DNA from: Pseudobdellovibrionaceae bacterium
GTDB lineage: Bacteria > Bdellovibrionota > Bdellovibrionia > Bdellovibrionales > JAGQZY01
Length of the DNA stretch: 64,000 bases
NCBI GenBank assembly: GCA_020635085.1
Contig: JACKAL010000002.1
Coordinates: forward strand, 321,079-385,078
Reading direction: 5' to 3'
Positions 27,292 to 35,438 of this stretch are shown piece by piece (position 1 is the stretch's first letter; the number at the start of each line of letters is the position of its first letter). A model generated the notes under the pieces. The model did no database searches and was not told where the DNA came from. It saw nothing but the letters and a program-made list of their open reading frames with translations. The position numbers and the translations under genes are program-made.

Positions 27292-27308
27292 TGTCTCAAT
27301 GTGAGACA
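27292..27308. promoter_or_regulatory. 17-bp palindromic operator candidate, site 3
   Basis: TGTCTCA-ATG-TGAGACA, perfect arms, 144 bp upstream of the minus-strand membrane-protein gene and 176 bp upstream of the DUF486 gene. Same design as 20116 and 20181. Confidence 0.6.
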
Positions 27309-27322
27309 TTTGCCTAAAGTCC

Positions 27323-27445
27323 AGTTCTGTTTTGAAGTTCCGACGGACCCTCAGGATTCAATGCGCGTAAACATCAGGCGACTGCTAAATTATGCAGGTA
27401 AAAAAATGAGGATTGTTGACCTTTTAAAAGTTCTGTTTTGAAGTT
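27323..27445 (+). repeat. Two copies of a 17-bp direct repeat, 106 bp apart
   Basis: AGTTCTGTTTTGAAGTT occurs identically at 27323-27339 and 27429-27445. The 106-bp spacing is close to ten helical turns. The second copy ends 38 bp before the DUF486 start. It may be a pair of activator sites or a relic of a small duplication. Confidence 0.6.
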
Positions 27446-27483
27446 GAGGGATCTCTATCACATAAAGCTGCTGGGGTTTTTAT

Positions 27484-27813
27484 ATGACAATACTACTACT
27501 TTTTATTTCAAATATTTTTATGACCTTTGCTTGGTATGGTCATCTTAAAAATTTAAAAAATTCTCCCCTCATTTATGCCATTCTTATTTCTTGGGGCATT
27601 GCCCTTTTCGAATATATGTTTCAAGTACCTGCCAATCGTATTGGCGCTCAGCAATACAGCTTGGGGCAATTAAAAGTCATTCAAGAAGTCATCACCATGA
27701 TTGTCTTTGCCGGTTTTGCTTACTTGTATATGAAACAACCTTTGCGTCTTGATTATCTATGGGCTGGCCTGTGCCTCGTGGGCGCTGCTTACTTTATGTT
27801 TCGCGCCGCCTAG
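27484..27813 (+). CDS. DMT-type small membrane protein, DUF486 family
   Basis: A 109-residue protein with four membrane helices covering almost its whole length. The segment YGHLKNLKNSPLIYAILISW and a following FEYMFQVPANRIGAQQ match the DUF486 family, a distant relative of small drug/metabolite transporters. The substrate is unknown. It converges with the next gene and the two overlap by 4 bases at their ends. Confidence 0.88.
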   Translation: MTILLLFISNIFMTFAWYGHLKNLKNSPLIYAILISWGIALFEYMFQVPANRIGAQQYSLGQLKVIQEVITMIVFAGFAYLYMKQPLRLDYLWAGLCLVGAAYFMFRAA

Positions 27814-28136
27814 AAAAATGAGCATTTAGAAAACCAAAGATAGCCCAGAACTATCGAACAAGAAAAACAATACAATCCAAATGGCACCAATGCTTTCTTA
27901 TGCATTTTAATAGCGCGCTTAATTTTATACCTATCAATTCGCGAATACTTTTGCAGGCGTGGCCCCTCATATGACTCATAAACCTTGAGAAAAAAATAGT
28001 CCAACACAAAAGCCATAATGGGCATGGAACTTACGAGCACAAACATCAACATCTTAGATTTAAAAAGAGATCCTAAAAAAACTATTGAAAAAATGGAGAC
28101 TGTAATAAAAAGAGCACCTAACCTAACCCAATCCAT
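27810..28136 (-). CDS. Small membrane protein, hypothetical
   Basis: A 108-residue protein with membrane helices at about 5-25, 29-48 and 85-103, and a basic loop between the second and third. The ATG at 28136 has no clear ribosome site, which lowers confidence. It overlaps the end of the convergent DUF486 gene. No family is recognised. Confidence 0.5.
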   Translation of the reverse strand: MDWVRLGALFITVSIFSIVFLGSLFKSKMLMFVLVSSMPIMAFVLDYFFLKVYESYEGPRLQKYSRIDRYKIKRAIKMHKKALVPFGLYCFSCSIVLGYLWFSKCSFF

Positions 28137-28341
28137 TTCATTGCATAGAGAAATTCTTTGAGACTTTCCCGCTTCAGATAAAAGTAATAGAGTTTTTTAT
28201 ATTTATAAGTCATCCATATTCTCTATCGGACTTTGGTGCCTGAACCTGAAGCTTGTGATTTAATAAGGTCGATTCGTATCAAAATCGTACGCTGATATAT
28301 AAGATTATTATATTTAACCTTGACGCTCCCTGTAACGAGCG

Positions 28342-28354
28342 GGTGCCGGGCACC
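28342..28354. repeat. 13-bp GC-rich palindrome
   Basis: GGTGCC-G-GGCACC in otherwise AT-rich intergenic sequence, 25 bp before the sixA start. It stands out by composition. A dispersed repeat or a protein site are both possible. Confidence 0.35.
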
Positions 28355-28378
28355 TAAGGACCGTGCTAGAATAAGCAA

Positions 28379-28891
28379 ATGGAAAAACAACTTTATATTG
28401 TCCGGCATGCCATTGCAGAAGAAAGAGAAGAGTTTCGCAAAACCCGTCAGCCGGATGAGCTTCGCCCGCTCACGGTTAAAGGAAGAAAGAAATTTGAAAA
28501 AACGTCCATGTGGATGGCTCATACCATAGACGAGGTGGATTGGCTTCTTTATAGTCCCCTCACCCGTGCGCAACAAACAGCAGAAATATTGGCAAAGCAT
28601 CTTAACTTTAAGCAATCTTCCGAGACAAGCACGCTCAAGCCCATGGAGCACCCAAAAAAACTCTGTCAAAAATTAGATCGCGAAAAAAATTGGACGACCG
28701 CTATGGTGATTGGTCATGAACCCTTTCTTTCCCACTTGGTTTGTTATCTTTTAGGAATTGGAATGAAGCACTCTGAGCAATTTCTTATGAAAAAAGGTGG
28801 CGTCGCACTTTTTCGCTTCCATGCCCCCCTGTCAGAGCAAAAAGGTAAATTGCATTGGTGGACTACTCCGCGCTTGACGTCTCTCGCATAA
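28379..28891 (+). CDS. sixA: Phosphohistidine phosphatase SixA
   Basis: A 170-residue branch-1 histidine phosphatase. IVRHAIAEE carries the phosphorylated histidine, PLTRAQQTAEIL is the SixA-type arginine motif, and VIGHEPFLSHL supplies the second histidine. SixA removes phosphate from histidine on HPt domains or PTS proteins. It ends inside the convergent lipoprotein gene, overlapping it by 29 bases. The ribosome site is poor. Confidence 0.92.
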   Translation: MEKQLYIVRHAIAEEREEFRKTRQPDELRPLTVKGRKKFEKTSMWMAHTIDEVDWLLYSPLTRAQQTAEILAKHLNFKQSSETSTLKPMEHPKKLCQKLDREKNWTTAMVIGHEPFLSHLVCYLLGIGMKHSEQFLMKKGGVALFRFHAPLSEQKGKLHWWTTPRLTSLA

Positions 28892-30119
28892 TAAAAACCG
28901 AACCCGACTCTATTGGCTCTGCACATAAAGAATATTTGCCATCGATAATATGCATCAGAATACGGGCATTGGACCATTCATGACAGTTGCGTTGTGCTGA
29001 CTTTTCCACCTTGTGAAAAAGGGCACCCACATCATTTTCTAAATCAGAAAATTTAGAAAATAATCGATCACGACCACGGCCATCTGCATAAGATTGTAAA
29101 ATAGCATCTTTATCGGCGAGGGTCTGATGGGCTAAACCACGGGTCTCTGATGGAGTAAGTCCTTGGTAGGGCGGTGCCAGTAATTGTAAATAGCGAACAA
29201 GAATTCTCGATTGAAATGCACCTACATAATTTTTCCATTCACTCAAAATATTAAGATTCGCATTAAGTTCAAATTCTGCGGTTAATACATCTGATAGTGA
29301 CGCAGAGATCATTTTACTTTTTAGATGAAATTCTTTTTGAATAAATCGCACAAAAGCCAATTCATCTTTTAAAGTTTTTCCTTTCCAAGCAGTTAAAATG
29401 TGCGAAAAATCCTGTTCATTTTTTAATCGCAACACAGCCGTACGTGCCACACCACGCTTCAACCAGCCTTGAGACCCGCTCAGTCTATGACGTTGGATGC
29501 GCTGCCCATCATATTCTAAAAGAGACAGCTCCTCATCTTCCCCACGCAGGACAACTGCAACGCTTGTCCACTCGTCACCAAGTGGAGCTGTTTCTGGCCG
29601 GATAGAATCCAGATGAAACATCAGAATAATATCGCCAGAGCGCAGATCGGTAAGACTGGTAACCTCATCTGTTGTCTTGGAGTTTGATAGCAACTGATGA
29701 AAGGAATCGGTAAACACCGGTTGTACAGAAAATTTTAGGACATCTGCATGCTCTATTATTTTTTGATTATACCCCCAAGTTTCTTCTCCCTTACGCAACT
29801 CACTATAGAGGTGACTCACGCTATAACTACAAGCTGGATCTACATCTAAACTTGTAAACTTCTCTTTTAATAAAAGACGTAGATCAAAAAAATCTTTATG
29901 CATCTCATTGGCGCGCATTTTCTGTAAATTTAATGTCTGCAAGTAAACAAGCGCACTTTCACTGGCTGTTACGCAATTTTGTGTGGTTAGGGCCTGTAGT
30001 TTTTGCTCTAAATTGTTAACGGCTGGATCCTGAACTCTATCACCACTCGATGATACTTTTTGGCTCGAACAAGCTGTAACTAAACTACAAATAAAAATAT
30101 TAAAAAAAATGTATCGCAT
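28863..30119 (-). CDS. Lipoprotein, possible permuted NlpC/P60-like hydrolase
   Basis: A 418-residue lipoprotein (lipobox LVTAC, about residue 17). A helical N-terminal half (20-160) leads to a region beginning LRSGDIILMFH at about 165. That phrase is typical of permuted papain-like (YiiX/NlpC-P60) proteins. However, I cannot place a full catalytic Cys/His pair, so hydrolase activity is a guess. The C-terminal third is helical with a late NCHEWSNARILMHII segment, which could hold the Cys-His pair of such a fold. It stands alone on the minus strand with a weak ribosome site. Confidence 0.7.
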   Translation of the reverse strand: MRYIFFNIFICSLVTACSSQKVSSSGDRVQDPAVNNLEQKLQALTTQNCVTASESALVYLQTLNLQKMRANEMHKDFFDLRLLLKEKFTSLDVDPACSYSVSHLYSELRKGEETWGYNQKIIEHADVLKFSVQPVFTDSFHQLLSNSKTTDEVTSLTDLRSGDIILMFHLDSIRPETAPLGDEWTSVAVVLRGEDEELSLLEYDGQRIQRHRLSGSQGWLKRGVARTAVLRLKNEQDFSHILTAWKGKTLKDELAFVRFIQKEFHLKSKMISASLSDVLTAEFELNANLNILSEWKNYVGAFQSRILVRYLQLLAPPYQGLTPSETRGLAHQTLADKDAILQSYADGRGRDRLFSKFSDLENDVGALFHKVEKSAQRNCHEWSNARILMHIIDGKYSLCAEPIESGSVFIMRETSSAE

Positions 30120-30252
30120 GAGTTACTTTTCGGAACGAAAGATATGAAAATCGAGATTTTTGTTCCTCATTATATACAGATCAAGACGTTGAAGCGGAGA
30201 CAAAAGCCAAGCCGCAGAGACAACAAAGGCCGTACACCAATCAACAAAAGAA

Positions 30253-30280
30253 AAAAGTCGGCGCACTAGCACCGACTTTT
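30253..30280 (-). terminator. Rho-independent terminator
   Basis: AAAAGTCGG (30253-30261) and CCGACTTTT (30272-30280), 9-bp stem and 10-base loop, with a T-rich run on the minus strand. It ends the Fis-type gene. Confidence 0.82.
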
Positions 30281-30305
30281 CAAAAATATCATTATTAGGG
30301 TTAGA

Positions 30306-30698
30306 TTAAGCTGCGCGACGTTTGCGCGCTTGGGATGGATCTATATTATACAATTTTACTTTTCTATAAAGTGTCGCTCGGCCAATACCTAAAGCTTTTG
30401 CCGCTTCCGTCAAATTTCCGCGGAAACTGATAATGGCTTTTTCAATCGCTTGCGCTTCCAAATCATTTATAGTTGCAACTCCACTATTGGATACATTTCC
30501 TGGGAATTGCACAACGTTATTACTTGTCACCGGCACATTGTTAATCGGGCTTGAGCCAGATGTTAATGTCGGAGCTGCACTCAATGAATAACTCGGCGAT
30601 TGCACTTCGCACGGAATTCCCATTGTTTGCGCAAACTCTTGACCCCGGTGAATGACAACTGAATCATCACTCACGATAATTAGTTTTGAGTAGGGCAT
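30306..30698 (-). CDS. Fis-family helix-turn-helix DNA-binding protein
   Basis: A 130-residue protein. Residues 1-30 (IIVSDDSVVIHRGQEFAQTM) resemble the start of a receiver-like strand-helix. A low-complexity Ser/Val/Asn linker covers 35-70, and the C-terminal 45 residues are an HTH_8 domain (IEKAIISFRGNLTEAAKALG then IGRATLYRKVKLY), as at the end of sigma-54 activators and Fis. It lacks the AAA+ domain, so it cannot itself open sigma-54 promoters; it may be an adaptor or nucleoid-type regulator. GGAGGT lies 5 bases before the ATG at 30698. An autonomous HTH_8 with such a linker is uncommon. Confidence 0.85.
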   Translation of the reverse strand: MPYSKLIIVSDDSVVIHRGQEFAQTMGIPCEVQSPSYSLSAAPTLTSGSSPINNVPVTSNNVVQFPGNVSNSGVATINDLEAQAIEKAIISFRGNLTEAAKALGIGRATLYRKVKLYNIDPSQARKRRAA

Positions 30699-30889
30699 TT
30701 CTAACCTCCATAATATGATATGAAAACGCTCATTCTGTTCAAAATATGTATCGGAAGTGTCTTTAAATAAGATGAGGAAAAAATTTCCCACTTTAGTACT
30801 TTTTTTATAAGTGCTCTAATTTATTAAATTTTATCAAATGTTTTAAAACGACAAAGTGTCTCACAATACCTTTGGTCAAGTCGCCATCA

Positions 30890-30918
30890 AGCTTTTTGCA
30901 AAAACGTTGCAAAAAGCT
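30890..30918. promoter_or_regulatory. Perfect 29-bp palindrome upstream of the MerC gene
   Basis: AGCTTTTTGCAA (30890-30901) and TTGCAAAAAGCT (30907-30918) are exact 12-base inverted arms around AAACG. It lies 28 bp before the start codon, has no U-run, and looks like a dimeric repressor operator, for example of a Fur/Zur- or MerR-type metal sensor. A TGTCTCA half-site lies at about 30857. Confidence 0.65.
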
Positions 30919-30924
30919 ATAAAA

Positions 30925-30942
30925 CCCCCTATTTTGAGGGGG
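30925..30942 (+). promoter_or_regulatory. Hairpin covering the MerC ribosome site
   Basis: CCCCCT (30925-30930) and AGGGGG (30937-30942) pair with a 6-base loop. The 3' arm is the purine-rich ribosome site just before the tandem ATGs at 30943 and 30946. Confidence 0.45.
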
Positions 30943-30945
30943 ATG

Positions 30946-31389
30946 ATGACCTGGAAACACAAATGGACCCATTATATTGGAATCACCTCTTCTCTGCTTT
31001 GCCTTGTACATTGCTTGGCTCTGCCACTTCTCTTACTGGTGTTTCCGACGCTGGCTATTATTGATTTTTCGACTCTCGATTCGTTTTGGGAATATGTCTT
31101 TGTTGCCATGTCGGTAACCAGTGTTCTCACCATCATTAATGCACATAAAGTCCATCAACAATTCTCCTCAGCACTTATTATTGCTTTTTTAGGTGTGGTA
31201 CTCCTGACCGTCTCTCTTTATATGCCCCATAGTAAATCCATGTATTTTCTCACGACGGGAAGTTTATTTATCCTTATTGCCCATGTATTAAATCTGCGCA
31301 TGTGCCATATAAATAAGAAATGCTGCAATCACACTCACCATCACTGTAGTACAGCCACCCAATCCATGATCAATTCGAACATTCCGTAG
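30946..31389 (+). CDS. MerC-domain membrane protein with His/Cys-rich tail
   Basis: A 147-residue protein with four membrane helices and the MerC signature CLVHCLALPLLLL in helix 1. The tail (MCHINKKCCNHTHHHC) carries five cysteines and several histidines in 20 residues and should bind metal. MerC-family proteins move mercuric or other soft metal ions across the inner membrane; a chromosomal copy with no mer operon is more likely to serve zinc, copper or another trace metal. The 29-bp palindrome and the ribosome-site hairpin immediately upstream suggest tight control. ATG 30946 is preferred over 30943 for ribosome spacing. Confidence 0.82.
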   Translation: MTWKHKWTHYIGITSSLLCLVHCLALPLLLLVFPTLAIIDFSTLDSFWEYVFVAMSVTSVLTIINAHKVHQQFSSALIIAFLGVVLLTVSLYMPHSKSMYFLTTGSLFILIAHVLNLRMCHINKKCCNHTHHHCSTATQSMINSNIP

Positions 31390-31581
31390 GGTGATCTAAA
31401 GAGTGGCGTATCCGCACCCCTTGTGCCTCAGGTATCCCTTAAAATAACCGCAATAACACGATGCTCATAGTCCCTGTGGACAAAATTAGTGCCATTTTGT
31501 AACTTAGCCGAAGCCTATGAGTCTATTTTTAAAAAAATAACTAGGGGCTATTGATATTTCAGCTAGCCAATTGGAGTTTAT

Positions 31582-32481
31582 ATGTGGCCAAAAAATGTGC
31601 TGATGGTGAATCCCAAGTACTTTGATGTCGCCTATGCTATCAATCCACATATGATGGATGAACAGGGAAAACTCAAACAGATTGATCATCACCTGGCGAG
31701 TGAACAGTGGTTAGCTATCAAAAATAAATTTTCTGAACTCGGTGTTCGGGTTTGTGCATTTGACGGCATCGAAAATCTTCCCGATATGGTTTTCTGCGCC
31801 AATCCTCTTCTGCCTTTTTTAAAAAATGGTCGCACGCACTTTATCGCAAGCAACATGTCTTCAACCTTTCGAACGGCTGAAGTGGATCACGCCTGTGAGT
31901 GGGCGACACAAAATAATTTTGAAATCTATAAACTGCCACAGTCCATTCGTTTTGAAGGTATGGGCGATGCTCTGTGGAATTATGATACATTAGAACTTTT
32001 CGGAGGCTACGGCTTTCGCACTGATAAAGCGGCCTACGACTATGTCGAAGATATCATCGAACGCCCCGTAATTCGCTTGCAGTTAATTAACGAAAATTTT
32101 TATCATCTCGATACGGCTTTATGCATTGTAGATCGTAATACAGCACTTGTTGTACGCTCCGCCCTGTCTGAGGAGTCTCTCGACAAACTCCACATGAAAT
32201 TTAAAAACCTTATTTTTGTGGAACCTTCTGAGGCAAAGGACTATCTTGCCGCCAATGCAGTGTCTGTCGATGGTCGCCATGTTTTAGTCGAAAAAAATGC
32301 CGTTTCACTACAAAAACAACTGCAGATGTGTGGCTATACAGTGCACCCCATGGATACATCGGAGTTTATTAAATCTGGTGGTTCTATTTTTTGTATGAAG
32401 CTTCTCTTGTGGGATGAGTTACGAAATATAACTGCTGCTTCTGCTTTTGCTCCCGTGTTTACAACTGAGTTTTTTTACTAG
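31582..32481 (+). CDS. Dimethylarginine dimethylaminohydrolase / amidinotransferase family
   Basis: A 299-residue guanidine-modifying enzyme. The family landmarks are visible: NLPDMVFCANP (acidic substrate clamp), FEGMGDAL, YHLDTALC with the catalytic histidine, and a nucleophilic cysteine near the C-terminus in GGSIFCMKL. It hydrolyses or transfers the guanidinium group of arginine, methylarginine or a related compound; the exact reaction cannot be told, and bacterial relatives feed citrulline or ornithine into arginine catabolism. TTGGAG lies 6 bases before the ATG. It converges on acs with 36 bp between. Confidence 0.88.
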   Translation: MWPKNVLMVNPKYFDVAYAINPHMMDEQGKLKQIDHHLASEQWLAIKNKFSELGVRVCAFDGIENLPDMVFCANPLLPFLKNGRTHFIASNMSSTFRTAEVDHACEWATQNNFEIYKLPQSIRFEGMGDALWNYDTLELFGGYGFRTDKAAYDYVEDIIERPVIRLQLINENFYHLDTALCIVDRNTALVVRSALSEESLDKLHMKFKNLIFVEPSEAKDYLAANAVSVDGRHVLVEKNAVSLQKQLQMCGYTVHPMDTSEFIKSGGSIFCMKLLLWDELRNITAASAFAPVFTTEFFY

Positions 32482-32517
32482 CTAGAACTCTATCAACCAC
32501 CGATCGGAGAAAGTTCA

Positions 32518-34428
32518 CTACGCACGGTGGGGAGCATTCTTTTCGACCATCTTAAAAATTTCGTCGACAATTTCTGGATTCACTAAAGTCGATGTATCAC
32601 CCAAAGTTTTTTTATCCTGCTCAACTGCTTTACGTAATACTCGGCGCATAATTTTTCCTGAACGTGTTTTCGGAAGTCCACTCACCAAATAAAGTTGTTC
32701 CAGCTTCGCAATCGGCCCAATCGATTCTGCAATAAACGCATTTACTTTTTGTAACAATTCCTCTGCTGTCTTGCCATGAGCTGACTGTGTGGCAATAGCA
32801 AAAGCCACGAGACACTGCCCCTTAATATCGTGGGGAGCACCAATCACCGCAGACTCTACCAAGCAGTCGTGCTGATTGATGGCATCTTCTACTTCAGCCG
32901 TGCCTATGCGATGCCCAGAAACATTTACCACATCATCGATACGACCAATAATACGATAATTACCGTCCCTATCACGACGAGCCCCATCTCCAGTAAAATA
33001 TTTTCCTTTATATGTAGAGAAATAAGTTTGTTCATAGCGGGCATGATCTTTATAAATGGTTCTCGCCATTCCCGGCCATGGCTGCGTGATACAAAGCGGC
33101 CCTTCGGCCTCTGTATTGGTTAACTCATTTCCATCCTGTGACATCAACGCAGGAAAAACTCCTGGGAAAGGTTTGGTCGCATACGTAGGAATACTTGCAG
33201 TCACTCCCGCAAGAGACGAAATCATAATGCCACCGGTCTCTGTTTGCCACCATGTATCGACAATAGGGCATCGCCCATGGCCGACATTTTTATTGTACCA
33301 CTGCCAGGCCTCCTCATTGATAGGCTCTCCAACTGAACCTAAAACTTTAAGTGACGAAAGATCGTTCCCCTGGACATAGGCTTCCCCTGCGGCCTCGAGC
33401 GCACGAATCGCGGTTGGTGCCGTATAAAAATGAGTGACTTTATGTTTATCGATCACTTGCCAAAAACGACGACTATCAGGCCAATTAGGCAAACCTTCAT
33501 ACATCACTTGCGTGGCTCCATTCAGCAAAGGACCATACACCATATAAGAATGTCCTGTAATCCAACCAATATCGGCAGTACACCAAAAAATATCTCCCTC
33601 CTTGTACTGAAAAATATTTTTAAATGTTTCCCCTACCCACACCATATAGCCGCCACTGGTATGCAGAAGTCCTTTGGGTTTTCCAGTAGAACCAGAAGTG
33701 TACAAAATAAACAATGGGTCTTCGGCTCCAATATGCACAGGCGCACAGATCGGCACAGCCTTATTGAGCAACTCTAAAAGATTTTGTTCGCCTTTCCCAA
33801 GTGATATATTTTGATCACGACTAAAAACTAAAACTGATTTTACCAACGGGCATTGTTCTATCGCCTCATCCACTACTTTTTTAAGAGGAATCGCTTTAGC
33901 GCCCCGCTCCCCCACATCGCAAGTAACCACTACCGTGGCTGCACAATCCTGAATACGATTGGCCAGTGCTGCTGCAGAAAAACCGCCAAATACCACACTA
34001 TGAACCGCACCAATACGCGCACAGGCCAAGACTCCCACTAAGAGTTCGGGAACCATAGACATATAAAAACAAACGGTATCCCCTTTTTTAATATTATGAT
34101 CTTTAAGAACATTGGCAAATCGCGAGACACGTTCCAGAAGTTCTTTATAGGTGATTTTTAAAGAGTCTTCGTTAGGGTCATTGTCCTCATAAATAATAGC
34201 CACTTTATTCGGTGTCTGCCGTGCGTGGCGATCCAAACAGTTCTCAGTGATATTGAGCACGCCATCAGAAAACCATTTAACGGGTAACTCCGCAAAAGAA
34301 CCTTCGAGCGCTTGAGTGGGAAATGTTTTCCACTCATAATTTTTGCACTCTTTTAACCAAAAATCCTTCAATTGGTTTTGACTTGCTTGATAGTTTTCTA
34401 AAAATTCTTTGGAGGTAGAAATATTCAT
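32518..34428 (-). CDS. acs: Acetyl-coenzyme A synthetase
   Basis: A 636-residue AMP-forming acetyl-CoA ligase, normal in length. Motifs include the P-loop-like YTSGSTGKPKG, the WWQTETGG adenylation motif, and the C-terminal PKTRSGKIMRR segment whose lysine is controlled by acetylation in relatives. It converts acetate, ATP and CoA into acetyl-CoA in the cytoplasm. The ATG at 34428 is preferred over the GTG two codons earlier, because GAGGAG then lies 5 bases away. It is monocistronic in this window. Confidence 0.97.
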   Translation of the reverse strand: MNISTSKEFLENYQASQNQLKDFWLKECKNYEWKTFPTQALEGSFAELPVKWFSDGVLNITENCLDRHARQTPNKVAIIYEDNDPNEDSLKITYKELLERVSRFANVLKDHNIKKGDTVCFYMSMVPELLVGVLACARIGAVHSVVFGGFSAAALANRIQDCAATVVVTCDVGERGAKAIPLKKVVDEAIEQCPLVKSVLVFSRDQNISLGKGEQNLLELLNKAVPICAPVHIGAEDPLFILYTSGSTGKPKGLLHTSGGYMVWVGETFKNIFQYKEGDIFWCTADIGWITGHSYMVYGPLLNGATQVMYEGLPNWPDSRRFWQVIDKHKVTHFYTAPTAIRALEAAGEAYVQGNDLSSLKVLGSVGEPINEEAWQWYNKNVGHGRCPIVDTWWQTETGGIMISSLAGVTASIPTYATKPFPGVFPALMSQDGNELTNTEAEGPLCITQPWPGMARTIYKDHARYEQTYFSTYKGKYFTGDGARRDRDGNYRIIGRIDDVVNVSGHRIGTAEVEDAINQHDCLVESAVIGAPHDIKGQCLVAFAIATQSAHGKTAEELLQKVNAFIAESIGPIAKLEQLYLVSGLPKTRSGKIMRRVLRKAVEQDKKTLGDTSTLVNPEIVDEIFKMVEKNAPHRA

Positions 34429-34610
34429 GTTCACTCCTCGTTGCGTTATGCCCAGACCGATGGATCAACTGCAGTTTCCCGAGAGGGTGTAGTAAATGTC
34501 AATTTTTTTTACACCATTCTACATCGCATACACAAACAACTGGTCAACCCTGCTTATTTTCTTTGCCCCTGGCCCCCAAATTGCATTTTCTTAAAACATT
34601 GGGGGCTCAC

Positions 34611-35429
34611 ATGAAGTTCATCATAAGGAATATTAAAACTCTCGCAAAGCATCTTATTTCTGCAAATCCAACCACAAAAAGTTTCCTCAAGCAGTGCCTG
34701 GTGCTCAGTAGCATCACGCTGGCCAGTGTCGACCTTGGAAGTACAGCCCAAGCGGCCTATGATCAAAATACCTTTGTTGATACCGGTGATGGAGAAGACG
34801 CTGGAGAAGTTGTACAGACTCCCAGAACCCGTCCTGTGAGACGCATAACGCCGGCGGCATTACCTTCTCAATTTAATGTGGAATCAGGATCTGTTCTTGG
34901 ACGCGGGCGCGGCGGGGATCGCCTTGTCCACGTACCATCGAACAATACGCTCTCTTTCTTTCCAAGAAATCTGGTTTTATCCGAAAATTTAGTTGGCGCC
35001 ATAAACAAAGATTTAGGTAGATGTGTGCAAAATGCGATACACGCAGGTGGTGTTGCAGGAAATGTAGAAAGCATCAATGTTTCGCAAATGGGTGGTTGGC
35101 AAGATCGTCGTATTAATAATGGATCAGCCAGTTCCTATCGCCCATGGAGTCTTCACTCTACAGGTCGCGCGTTAGATATTGGTCGCATTGATGTAACTGT
35201 CAATGGCAGAGTGTATCGAATTCCTATGACGAAAGCTTCTAGTGATGGGCGCAATGGACGCATCGAACGTGCCTTTTACAAAGGATTCGTCGACTGTTGG
35301 AGTAAAAGCACACGCACCTGTTATGGAGGAAAAACCGTCTTAGATTGTAAATACAATCACCTCCACCACGATCACGTTCATATTGCGTTACCATTTTGCC
35401 CGCGTAAACCAGGCATAGCCTCAACATAA
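34611..35429 (+). CDS. Exported M15/extensin-like zinc peptidase
   Basis: A 272-residue exported protein with a long basic N-terminus and hydrophobic signal (about 25-50, ending in TAQA). An acidic/arginine linker follows, and then a C-terminal domain with WSLHSTGRALDIG (about 185-200) and HLHHDHVHIALPFC (about 245-260). The H...D and HVH set is the zinc site of the LAS (M15, extensin-like) fold, whose bacterial members cut peptidoglycan peptides. Two cysteine pairs (DCWSK, TCYGG) may form disulfides. The start at ATG 34611 follows GGGGGCTC. The small secreted protein downstream begins 9 bp after its stop and is likely in the same operon. Confidence 0.85.
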   Translation: MKFIIRNIKTLAKHLISANPTTKSFLKQCLVLSSITLASVDLGSTAQAAYDQNTFVDTGDGEDAGEVVQTPRTRPVRRITPAALPSQFNVESGSVLGRGRGGDRLVHVPSNNTLSFFPRNLVLSENLVGAINKDLGRCVQNAIHAGGVAGNVESINVSQMGGWQDRRINNGSASSYRPWSLHSTGRALDIGRIDVTVNGRVYRIPMTKASSDGRNGRIERAFYKGFVDCWSKSTRTCYGGKTVLDCKYNHLHHDHVHIALPFCPRKPGIAST

Positions 35430-35438
35430 GGGAGTACT

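Larger units (their letters stand above)
27149..27483. other. 335-bp divergent control region
   Basis: No gene is seen. The stretch holds the palindrome at 27292-27308 and two copies of AGTTCTGTTTTGAAGTT, at 27323-27339 and 27429-27445. It separates the divergent membrane-protein (27148) and DUF486 (27484) genes. Confidence 0.6.

Noticed and set aside
27810..27813. Fusion of the DUF486 and 108-residue membrane genes
   Set aside because: They are on opposite strands and only overlap at their stop codons.
33430..33777. Plus-strand 115-residue frame opposite acs
   Set aside because: The acs frame is intact and strongly recognisable; the antisense frame has no recognisable sequence.
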